DNA from: Aminobacter ciceronei
GTDB lineage: Bacteria > Pseudomonadota > Alphaproteobacteria > Rhizobiales > Rhizobiaceae
Length of the DNA stretch: 64,000 bases
Assembly: GCF_014138625.1 (NCBI RefSeq)
Contig: NZ_JACJHY010000028.1
Location: forward strand, 1 to 64,000
Direction of reading: 5' to 3'
The position numbers and the translations under genes were made by a program. This document shows positions 52,420 through 62,792 of this stretch, piece by piece. The notes beneath the pieces were generated by a model. It made no database searches, was not told the origin of the DNA, and was given only the letters and a program-made list of their open reading frames with translations. Every line of letters starts with the position of its first letter. Within the stretch, counting starts at the first letter, position 1.

Positions 52420-55383
52420 ATGAAGATCGAGGCCGCCAAGAAGACAGCGATCGAGTGGCGCCTGGAGCCGGTAAGCACCGTCGCCCCGCTCGATCCGGCA
52501 CGCGCGCAAGACGAGCTGGCGGAGTTTGCCGGCACGGCCAAGGAGGAGGGGCTCGACCGTCTGGCCACGTTCCTCAAGGCGAAAGGCCCGGCCCAGTCCT
52601 TTCTCGCTGCCGTCTTCGATCTTTCCGAATTCATGCGCGACAGCGCCCGACGCCAGCCGGAGATGCTGGACAGGCTGTTCGACCAGACTATCGAACAGCG
52701 GCTTTCAGACATCGGCATCGCGATTGCCGCTATCCCGTTCGAGGACCGCATCGCCGAAAACGCCCTGATGATGCGCTTGCGCCGGCTCAAGGGCGAGGCG
52801 CATTTCCTGATTGCGCTTGCCGACCTGTCGGGCGAGGCGAGTGCAGCGGATAGCGTGCGCCGGCTGAGCGACCTGGCCGACCTGTGCACCGGTGCGGCGG
52901 TAAATTTCCTGCTCCGCGACGCCCATGGCCAGGGCAAGCTCAAGCTGCCCGATCCCGAAAACCCGACTGTCGGCTCCGGCTGGATCCTGCTCGGCATGGG
53001 CAAGCTCGGCGCCCATGAGCTGAATTTCTCTTCCGACATCGACCTTGTGGTGTTCTTCGACCCCGAGGCGCCGGCGATTGCCGACCCGTATGAAGCAACG
53101 GAGCTGTTCGCGCGGCTCACCCGGCGGCTTGTCCGCATCCTGCAGGACCGCACCGAGCACGGTTATGTCTTCCGCACCGATTTGCGCCTGCGTCCCGATC
53201 CCGGCTCGACGCCGCTCGCCATTCCGGTCCTGGCCGCGCTGCATTACTACGAGAGCCGCGGCCAGAACTGGGAACGCGCCGCGATGATCAAGGCGCGTCC
53301 GGTGGCGGGCGACATCGCAGCCGGCGAGGCCTTCCTCAAGGAGCTCCAGCCTTATGTCTGGCGCAAATACATGGATTACGCGGCGATCGCCGACGTCCAT
53401 TCGATCAAGCGCCAGATCCACGCCCACAAGGGCCATGGCGAGGTCGCGGTCAAGGGCCACAACGTCAAGCTCGGCCGCGGCGGCATCCGCGAGATCGAGT
53501 TCTTCGTCCAGACCCAGCAGCTGATCGCCGGCGGCCGCTTCCCTGAATTGCGCGGCAAGGCGACGGTGCCGATGCTGACGCAGCTTGCCTTGCGCGGCTG
53601 GATTACGCCCGAGGCGCGCGACGCGCTCGAACGGCAGTACTGGTTCCTGCGCAGCGTCGAGCACGCCATCCAGATGGTCGCCGACGAGCAGACCCACATG
53701 CTGCCGGAGGACGACGAAGGCCTCCAGCGCATCGCCCATATGCTCGGCTTTGCCGATGCGGATGCCTTCTCCAAGGCGTTTCGCGCTTCGCTGCAGGAGG
53801 TCGAGCGCCATTATGCAGCGCTGTTCGAGGCGGCACCCGAACTCTCTTCCGGCGTCGGCAATCTGGTCTTCACCGGCGACGTCGACGATCCCGACACGTT
53901 GCACACGTTGCGCCAGCTGGGTTTCCAGCGCCCCTCCGACATCTGCCGCGTCATCCGCAGCTGGCACTTCGGCCGCTACCGCGCCACCCAGTCAGCCGAG
54001 GCGCGCGAACGCCTGACCGAACTGACGCCGGCACTGCTCGAAGCCTTCGGCAAGACCCGCCGCGCCGACGAGGCGCTGATGCGTTTCGACGAGTTCCTCG
54101 CCGGCCTGCCGGCGGGCATCCAGCTGTTTTCACTGCTCCAGTCCAATCCGGCCCTGCTCAAACTGCTAGCCACAATCATGGGCGCAGCCCCCCGGCTGGC
54201 CGGCATCATCACCCGCCGGCCGCATGTCTTCGATGGCCTGCTCGACCCGGCATTGCTGTCCGAACTGCCCGACCGCGCCTATCTTGCCGCGCGTCTGGCG
54301 GCCTTCCTCGAAAGCACCCGGCTCTATGAGGAGGTGCTCGATCGCCTGCGCATCTTCGCCGCCGAGCAGAAATTCCTGATCGGCGTGCGCCTGCTCGCCG
54401 GCGCGATCGACTCCGCCCGTGCCGGCAAGGCTTTTTCCGATCTCGCCGACCTGACGGTCGGAGCGGCGCTCGAGGCCGTCGAGGCCGAATTCGCCCGCCG
54501 CCACGGCAAGGTTGCCGGCGGCAGGGTGGCGATCCTCGGCATGGGCAAGCTCGGCAGCCGCGAACTGACCGCCGGCTCCGACGTCGACCTGATCCTGCTT
54601 TACGACCACAGCGAGACCGCGGAGGAGTCCGACGGCGACAAGCCGATGGCGCCGTCGCATTATTTCTCGCGTATGACCCAGCGCCTGATCGCTGCGGTGT
54701 CCGCGCCGACGGCCGAAGGCGTGCTTTATGAGCTCGACCTCCGGCTGCGCCCCTCTGGCAACAAGGGGCCGGTGGCCACCCATATCGACTCATTCCGCAA
54801 ATATCAGCGCGGCGAAGCCTGGACCTGGGAGCATATGGCGCTGACCCGCGCCCGCCCGATCGCCGGCGACGCCTCGCTCTGCACCGAGGTCGAAGCCGAG
54901 GTCGCGGCCATCATCTCCTTGCCGCGTGATGCCGCCAAGGTGATGACCGAGGCCCGCGAGATGCGTGAGATGATCGAGGACGAAAAGCCGCCGCACGATC
55001 TCTGGGACATCAAGCTTGTGCCCGGCGGGCTGATCGACCTGGAATTCATCGCTCAGGTCGCGGTCCTGACCGGCCGGATCGAGGGCCAAGGCCACGCCAC
55101 CGGAACGGCCGAGACGCTGCACCGGCTTGCGCCTGGCTTTGCCGATGCGCAGGTACGGCAGGATCTCATCGATGCCTACGGGCTCTATCAGGCGATCACG
55201 CAGATGACGAGGCTGTGTCTCACCGGTGCGTTCGAGCGGAACGACGTTCCGCCGGGATTGTCGGACCTTTTGCTTGCGGCAACCGACCTTCCCGATTTCA
55301 GCGTGCTGGAGGCACATCTCAAGGAGACGTCGCAAAAGGTCAGGGGCCACTTTGACCTTCTGCTCCGTGCGAAGGGCAAATGA
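52420..55383 (+). CDS. glnE: Bifunctional glutamine synthetase adenylyltransferase/deadenylase GlnE
   Basis: 987 residues with duplicated nucleotidyltransferase domains. The N-terminal deadenylylase motif is GMGKLGAHELNFSSDIDLVVFF and the C-terminal adenylylase motif is GMGKLGSRELTAGSDVDLILLY, each followed by a helical regulatory segment. It switches glutamine synthetase off and on by AMP transfer in response to PII proteins and nitrogen status. Starts immediately after the kinase stop, so is probably cotranscribed with the two-component genes. Confidence 0.95.
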   Translation: MKIEAAKKTAIEWRLEPVSTVAPLDPARAQDELAEFAGTAKEEGLDRLATFLKAKGPAQSFLAAVFDLSEFMRDSARRQPEMLDRLFDQTIEQRLSDIGIAIAAIPFEDRIAENALMMRLRRLKGEAHFLIALADLSGEASAADSVRRLSDLADLCTGAAVNFLLRDAHGQGKLKLPDPENPTVGSGWILLGMGKLGAHELNFSSDIDLVVFFDPEAPAIADPYEATELFARLTRRLVRILQDRTEHGYVFRTDLRLRPDPGSTPLAIPVLAALHYYESRGQNWERAAMIKARPVAGDIAAGEAFLKELQPYVWRKYMDYAAIADVHSIKRQIHAHKGHGEVAVKGHNVKLGRGGIREIEFFVQTQQLIAGGRFPELRGKATVPMLTQLALRGWITPEARDALERQYWFLRSVEHAIQMVADEQTHMLPEDDEGLQRIAHMLGFADADAFSKAFRASLQEVERHYAALFEAAPELSSGVGNLVFTGDVDDPDTLHTLRQLGFQRPSDICRVIRSWHFGRYRATQSAEARERLTELTPALLEAFGKTRRADEALMRFDEFLAGLPAGIQLFSLLQSNPALLKLLATIMGAAPRLAGIITRRPHVFDGLLDPALLSELPDRAYLAARLAAFLESTRLYEEVLDRLRIFAAEQKFLIGVRLLAGAIDSARAGKAFSDLADLTVGAALEAVEAEFARRHGKVAGGRVAILGMGKLGSRELTAGSDVDLILLYDHSETAEESDGDKPMAPSHYFSRMTQRLIAAVSAPTAEGVLYELDLRLRPSGNKGPVATHIDSFRKYQRGEAWTWEHMALTRARPIAGDASLCTEVEAEVAAIISLPRDAAKVMTEAREMREMIEDEKPPHDLWDIKLVPGGLIDLEFIAQVAVLTGRIEGQGHATGTAETLHRLAPGFADAQVRQDLIDAYGLYQAITQMTRLCLTGAFERNDVPPGLSDLLLAATDLPDFSVLEAHLKETSQKVRGHFDLLLRAKGK

Positions 55384-55449
55384 GGCGATGGGACGCCGCA
55401 TGAGCACTTCGATCAGCATCGGGGGTGTCGATGCAACAGGAGAAACCCC

Positions 55450-55902
55450 ATGAACACGTCAACAAGGATCGCGATCGCCTTTCTCGCCCTCGCGGGCACG
55501 GCCGGAACCTCAGCCTTTGCCGCCAACGGGCAAGGGCCGCGCGGCCAGAACATGAAGCCTGAGATGCGCTTCGAAAGGGCCGATGCCGACAAGAGCGGCG
55601 ACGTCACCTTCGAGGAGTTCGCGGCCGCCATGAACAACCGGCTGCTGGACGCCGATGAGAACACCGACGGCAAGATCACCGTTGCCGAGGTGGCGGACCA
55701 GATCCAGCGTATGCGCGCCGAGCGCATGGCCGCGCGCCTGATCAAGCGCTTCGACGCCAATGGCGATGGCGAGCTGACCAAGGCCGAGATCGAAGGGCGC
55801 CAGAAGAAGCTGTTTGCGCTGCTCGACCGCAATGACGACGGCAAGATCGTCAAGGACGAGATGCCGGTTCGCGGCTGGCATGGCCGCGACGGCAAGCGCT
55901 GA
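55450..55902 (+). CDS. Exported EF-hand calcium-binding protein
   Basis: 150 residues. Signal peptide (about 1-24, ending SAFAA), then four EF-hand-type loops: DADKSGDVTFEEF, DADENTDGKITVAEV, DANGDGELTKAEIE and DRNDDGKIVKDEM. The second is one residue longer than canonical and may bind poorly. Predicted periplasmic calcium sensor or buffer. GGAG eight bases before ATG 55450. Confidence 0.9.
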   Translation: MNTSTRIAIAFLALAGTAGTSAFAANGQGPRGQNMKPEMRFERADADKSGDVTFEEFAAAMNNRLLDADENTDGKITVAEVADQIQRMRAERMAARLIKRFDANGDGELTKAEIEGRQKKLFALLDRNDDGKIVKDEMPVRGWHGRDGKR

Positions 55903-55926
55903 CGTCGACGCTTGACCTGAGCTGAG

Positions 55927-55963
55927 AAACCTCCCGGAGATTGCCTCTCCGGGAGGTTTTGTT
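55927..55963 (+). terminator. Rho-independent terminator after the EF-hand gene
   Basis: 14-base arms AAACCTCCCGGAGA (55927-55940) and TCTCCGGGAGGTTT (55946-55959) with a 5-base loop and a following T-rich tract. Confidence 0.92.
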
Positions 55964-56040
55964 TTGTCCGGACACGGCTTCGCGCAACCTTGTCGCAATC
56001 AAGCCGGCCTCTGCTTGCCTCCTGCACAGGAGGACCCGTC

Positions 56041-57429
56041 ATGGGCTGGATCGCCGCCATTCTCTCGATGTTCATTGTTACCGGCGCCTTGGCGCAATCG
56101 GCCTTGCCGCCGACGCCGGCGGGCAAGGTGCTGGCCGAACTGCTGGAGGCGTTCAACAGCGGCGATGCGGCCAAGGCCGAGGCATTCGACCGCGCCTATC
56201 GGCCCAGCGACCCGATCGCCGGCATGGCTGTCTTGCGCGCCCAGACGGGCGGCTTCGAACTGGTCAAGGTCGAGACCAGCGACGCCACCGCGCTCACCGC
56301 CATTCTCCGGGAAAAGGCCGGCGACCGCTTTGCCCGGTTGCAGCTGTCGTTGAGCGACGGCTCGGAACACAAACTGACGGGCTTTCGCCTCGACCCGGTG
56401 GCGCCGCCGGCTGGTCTGGGCCCCAAGCGCCTGTCCTTGACGGAGGCGCTCGCAGCACTTGTCAAACGCCAGGACGAGGCGACTGTTGCCGACAGCTTTT
56501 CCGGCGCGGTGCTGGTCGCCAGGGACGGCAAGGTCGTGCTGGAGAAAGCCTGGGGTCTGGCCGACCGCGAGCGCAGCCTGCCGGTGACGGTCGATACCAG
56601 ATTCCGCATCGGCTCGATGAACAAGATGTTCACTGCGGTGGCAATCCTGCAGCTCGTCGAAGCCGGCAGGCTCGGCCTCGACGACCCGGTCGGCAAACAT
56701 CTCAGCGACTATCCCGACAAGGACATTGCCCGGAAGGTCACCGTTCGCCATTTGCTGACCCACACCGGCGGCACCGGAGATATCTTCGGTCCCGAATTCG
56801 ACCGTAACCGGCTCAAGCTCAAAGCTGTTGCCGACTACATCGCGCTCTATGGTACGCGCGCCCCGCTGTTTGCGCCCGGCACCACGCAGCGTTATTCGAA
56901 CTACGGCTTCATCCTGCTCGGCGCCTTGATCGAGAAGGTCAGCGGGGTGAGTTATGACGACTATGTCGAGAAGAACGTTTTCGAGCCGTCCGGCATGACA
57001 TCGACGGGCTCTTTGCCGGAAAGCGAGACTGTCCCCGGTCGCGCGACCGGCTATCTCAATGAAGGCGGCAGGCTTGCGCCCAACACGGCCACGCTGCCCT
57101 GGCGCGGAACCCCGGCCGGCGGCGGCTATTCGACCGTCGGCGACCTCTGGCGTTTCGTCGACGCGCTGCAGACGGGCAGGCTGATCTCGAAGAACATGCT
57201 CGATCAGGCGACCAGCACGCAGGTCCAGATGTTCGGCCTTGGCTTCGCGGTTGTCGGCGAGGGCAACTGGAAGGGGTTTGGCCACAATGGCGGCGCGCCG
57301 GGCATGAGCGGGGACCTGCATGTGTTCCCCAAGCTGGGTTATGTGCTGGTGTCCTTGTCCAATCTCGATCCGCCTGCCAGCACACGGCCGCTGGAGTTCA
57401 TCGAGGCGCGGTTGCCTGAAATGCCGTGA
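56041..57429 (+). CDS. Exported serine hydrolase of the beta-lactamase/esterase (class C-like) family
   Basis: 462 residues. Signal peptide (about 1-19, ending ALAQS), an N-terminal domain of about 100 residues similar to NTF2-like/DUF3471-style additions, and a serine hydrolase domain (about 150-455). The SxxK motif is in GSMNKMFTAVAI, the YxN motif in YSNYGF, and the HxG-type motif in GHNGGAPGM. Such enzymes are often esterases or D-aminopeptidases rather than antibiotic-degrading lactamases. ATG 56041 with AGGAGG upstream. Only 3 bases separate its stop from the convergent pleC stop. Confidence 0.85.
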   Translation: MGWIAAILSMFIVTGALAQSALPPTPAGKVLAELLEAFNSGDAAKAEAFDRAYRPSDPIAGMAVLRAQTGGFELVKVETSDATALTAILREKAGDRFARLQLSLSDGSEHKLTGFRLDPVAPPAGLGPKRLSLTEALAALVKRQDEATVADSFSGAVLVARDGKVVLEKAWGLADRERSLPVTVDTRFRIGSMNKMFTAVAILQLVEAGRLGLDDPVGKHLSDYPDKDIARKVTVRHLLTHTGGTGDIFGPEFDRNRLKLKAVADYIALYGTRAPLFAPGTTQRYSNYGFILLGALIEKVSGVSYDDYVEKNVFEPSGMTSTGSLPESETVPGRATGYLNEGGRLAPNTATLPWRGTPAGGGYSTVGDLWRFVDALQTGRLISKNMLDQATSTQVQMFGLGFAVVGEGNWKGFGHNGGAPGMSGDLHVFPKLGYVLVSLSNLDPPASTRPLEFIEARLPEMP

Positions 57430-57432
57430 TGC

Positions 57433-59763
<2,331 letters not shown>

Positions 59764-59820
59764 AAATGGCTCCCCAAATCCCGTTTCCTGGTAACTCGAT
59801 GCGGAATACGCCGAACATCC

Positions 59821-59894
59821 GAATCGTCACTAAAGAATCAAAGCTGATTCGCCTTGTCCAGTGGCCGGCGCGAAAAAGATTAAAGTTCGACTAA
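59821..59894 (-). promoter_or_regulatory. pleC upstream region: three GANTC sites and a CtrA-like box
   Basis: GAATC at 59821-59825, GAATC at 59835-59839 and GATTC at 59846-59850 are CcrM methylation sites. A CtrA-like box TTAG-N7-TTAA on the minus strand lies at 59880-59894. All are 58-131 bases upstream of the pleC start. Function inferred from consensus only. Confidence 0.5.
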
Positions 59895-59926
59895 AAGCCT
59901 GACGAATTGGCGGCGTGGTAGCGCGC

Positions 59927-59968
59927 AAATGAAAGCGGCGGCCCCCGGTGTCGGAAGCCGCCTCATTT
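59927..59968 (-). terminator. Possible terminator after pepN
   Basis: Bulged stem between 59927-59942 and 59957-59968 (AAATGA...GGCGGC with GCCGCC...TCATTT), 30 bases after the pepN stop and followed on the minus strand by a T-containing stretch. Imperfect. Confidence 0.45.
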
Positions 59969-59997
59969 CGGGCGATGTCGGTGGCAAGCCGGCCCGG

Positions 59998-62643
59998 TCA
60001 GGCCAGCGTGCGCTCGATGATGTCGCGCAGGTCGGCCGACAGACCTTCCTTGGCCTGTATCGCCAGCAAGGCATCGCGGGCCTTGGCCTGGCGCTTCGGC
60101 TCGAGCGAACGCCACGACCGCAGTGCCGTTGCCAGCCGCGCCGCGACCTGCGGGTTGCGCTTTTCCACCGTCAGCACCGTCTCGGTGAAGAAGGTGTAGC
60201 CGGCGCCGTCGGCGCGGTGGAAGCCGGTCTGGTTGGCACTGGCAAAACCGCCGATCAGCGAGCGCACCCGGTTGGGATTGGCGATCGAGAAGGCCGGGTG
60301 TTCGGTCAGCGCCCGCACCGCATCGACCGCGCCGGCGCCCGGCGCCGTCGCCTGGATCATGAACCACTTGTCCATGACAAGCGGGTCGCCGCGATAGCGC
60401 TTGTCGAACTCGGCAAGTGCTGCCTTGGCTTCCGCGCTGCCGGCATGGCGATGTGCCAGCACGGCAAGGGCCGCAGCCCGGTCGGTCATGTTGGTGGCGG
60501 AAGCAAAATGTGCCGACGCGCGCTTGGCGCCATCGGGCAGGATCGCGAGATAGTCGAGCAGCGTGTTGCGCAGCGCCCGCCGTCCTGCGCTCGCCGCATC
60601 CGGCGAGAACGGACCTGACATCAGCAGCTCGTCGTAAAGCTGCGAAAAGACGCCTGCATTGGCTTCGGCGATGCTGCGTGCCAGCGCCTCGCGTCCGGCG
60701 AAGATGGCGTCGGGGTCGATGTTCTTGCCGATCTCGCGGGCAATGTCGGCCTCGCCGGGCAGAGCGAGCGCCAAAGCGCGGAAGGCATGCTCGAGCGTGT
60801 CGTCGACCGCGATGCGCCCGGCCAGTCCTGTCAGCTCGGCGCCGAATTTCGGCTGCTTGCCGCCGAGGAAGTTCCTGAATGCCGCGATGATCGCGTCGGT
60901 CAAAAGCGTGTTGAACGCCTGCCAGCGCGAGAATGCGTCGCTGTCATGGGAGGCAAGAAAGATCTGGTCTTCCGGCCGCTGCTCGATGCTCAGCGTGATC
61001 GGCGCCGAGAAGCCGCGATTGAGCGACAGCACCGGCCGCTCGGTGACGCCGGAGAAGGTCACGACATGCTTGCGCTTGCGCACATGGATGACGCCGTACT
61101 CGACCGTTGCGCCCTCGGCGCCGCCATAGGCCATGTCCTTGCCGTCGCTGCCGACCAGGCCGAAGGCGAGCGGGATGTGCATCAGCCGTTTGCGGCTTTC
61201 CGACGGTGTCGGCGGCACCGATTGCTCGACCTCGATGGTGAACTCGGCGGTGGCGGCGTTGTGCCGCGTCGTCACGCTCAGATTGGGCGTGCCGGCCTGG
61301 TGGTACCAGAGCGCGAACTGCGACAGGTCGCGGCCCGACACGTCCTCGAACACCTGGAGGAAATCCTCGATGGTCGCTGCGTCGCCGTCATGGCGCTCGA
61401 GATAGAGGTCCATGCCACGGCGGAAGGTTTCGGCGCCCAGGATGGTGCGGATCATGCGCACCACTTCCGAGCCTTTTTCGTAGACCGTCGGCGTGTAGAA
61501 GTTGTTGATCTCGCGATAACGCCTGGGGCGGACCGGGTGGGCCAGCGGCCCCTGGTCCTCGGGGAACTGGTGGGCGCGCAAGGTGCGCACTTCGGCGATG
61601 CGCTTGACCGGCCGCGAACGCTGGTCGGCGGAGAATTCATGGTCGCGGAAAACCGTCAGCCCTTCCTTGAGGCAGAGCTGGAACCAGTCGCGGCAAGTGA
61701 TTCTGTTGCCTGTCCAATTGTGGAAATATTCATGCGCGATGATCGCCTCGATATTGGCGAAATCGATGTCCGTCGCGGTCTCTTCGTCGGCAAGCACATA
61801 TTTGTCGTTGAAGATGTTGAGGCCCTTGTTTTCCATCGCGCCCATATTGAAGTCGGACACGGCGACGATGTTGAACACGTCGAGGTCGTATTCGCAGCCG
61901 AACACCTCCTCGTCCCATGTCATCGAGCGGCGCAGCGCGTCCATGGCGTAGCCGGCCTGGTTCTCCTTGCCGTGCTCGACATAGATGCCGAGCTCCACCT
62001 GCTTGCCCGAGGCGGTGACGAAGCGGTCCTTGATGCAGCCGAGATCGCCGGCGACCAGCGCGAAGAGATAGGACGGCTTGGGGAAGGGGTCGTGCCACAC
62101 GGCATAGTGCCAGCCGTCTTCGAGGTCGCCATGCTCGACCGGATTGCCGTTGGAGAGCAGCAGCGGCGCTTCGGTGCGCTGTGCCTCCATCCGCACCGTA
62201 TAGACCGAGAGGATGTCGGGCCGGTCGAGGAAATAGGTGATGCGGCGGAAGCCCTCGGCCTCGCACTGGGTGCAGTAGACATTGCTGGAGCGGTAGAGGC
62301 CCATCAACGCCTCGTTGCGCGACGGCGCCAGCTCGGTCTCGATCAGAAGCGTGAAGCGGCCGGATGCGGGCGGATTGTAGATGACCAGCCGGTCTGGCGT
62401 CGCGTCGAAATCGGCGGCATCGACGGCTTCGCCATCGATCTCGATGCGGCGCATGGTCAGGCCGTCGCCGTCGAGTTCGAGCTGCACCGGCTTGTCGATG
62501 CCGGCGCGCCGCTCGATCGTCAGCCGCGCCACCACCCTGGTGCTGTCTTCGCCGAGCCGGAAGTCGAGTTCGGTTCTCGGGATCAGGTAGTCGCTGGGCC
62601 GGTAGTCTTCGAGACGAAACACCTGTCCAGTATCAGTGCGCAT
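59998..62643 (-). CDS. pepN: Aminopeptidase N (M1 family)
   Basis: 881 residues, the usual length. Exopeptidase motif SDFNMGAMENKGLN and zinc motif IIAHEYFHNWTGNRIT, with the downstream glutamate in CLKEGLTVFRDHEFS. Domains run beta-sandwich, thermolysin-like, beta-sandwich and C-terminal helical. It removes N-terminal residues from peptides in the cytoplasm. Start at ATG 62643 (MRTDTGQVFRLEDY); the frame is open to 62757 without support. Confidence 0.95.
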   Translation of the reverse strand: MRTDTGQVFRLEDYRPSDYLIPRTELDFRLGEDSTRVVARLTIERRAGIDKPVQLELDGDGLTMRRIEIDGEAVDAADFDATPDRLVIYNPPASGRFTLLIETELAPSRNEALMGLYRSSNVYCTQCEAEGFRRITYFLDRPDILSVYTVRMEAQRTEAPLLLSNGNPVEHGDLEDGWHYAVWHDPFPKPSYLFALVAGDLGCIKDRFVTASGKQVELGIYVEHGKENQAGYAMDALRRSMTWDEEVFGCEYDLDVFNIVAVSDFNMGAMENKGLNIFNDKYVLADEETATDIDFANIEAIIAHEYFHNWTGNRITCRDWFQLCLKEGLTVFRDHEFSADQRSRPVKRIAEVRTLRAHQFPEDQGPLAHPVRPRRYREINNFYTPTVYEKGSEVVRMIRTILGAETFRRGMDLYLERHDGDAATIEDFLQVFEDVSGRDLSQFALWYHQAGTPNLSVTTRHNAATAEFTIEVEQSVPPTPSESRKRLMHIPLAFGLVGSDGKDMAYGGAEGATVEYGVIHVRKRKHVVTFSGVTERPVLSLNRGFSAPITLSIEQRPEDQIFLASHDSDAFSRWQAFNTLLTDAIIAAFRNFLGGKQPKFGAELTGLAGRIAVDDTLEHAFRALALALPGEADIAREIGKNIDPDAIFAGREALARSIAEANAGVFSQLYDELLMSGPFSPDAASAGRRALRNTLLDYLAILPDGAKRASAHFASATNMTDRAAALAVLAHRHAGSAEAKAALAEFDKRYRGDPLVMDKWFMIQATAPGAGAVDAVRALTEHPAFSIANPNRVRSLIGGFASANQTGFHRADGAGYTFFTETVLTVEKRNPQVAARLATALRSWRSLEPKRQAKARDALLAIQAKEGLSADLRDIIERTLA

Positions 62644-62792
62644 GTGATGGCCTTCCTGTCGACTTCCGGATGCTGGCCGCAGGTTGGTAGAATAAATATG
62701 CGGCCGCTGCTCTTTACACGAAACGCCCCCTCGGCAAAACTGTCCGGGACCGCACATTCGCTGCGCTCCCCACCAATCCTCACGAGGCAGAT

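Noticed and set aside
56041-57429. Antibiotic-resistance beta-lactamase
   Set aside because: The SxxK-YxN pattern is shared with many esterases and peptidases; the extra N-terminal domain and core-genome setting do not support a resistance role.
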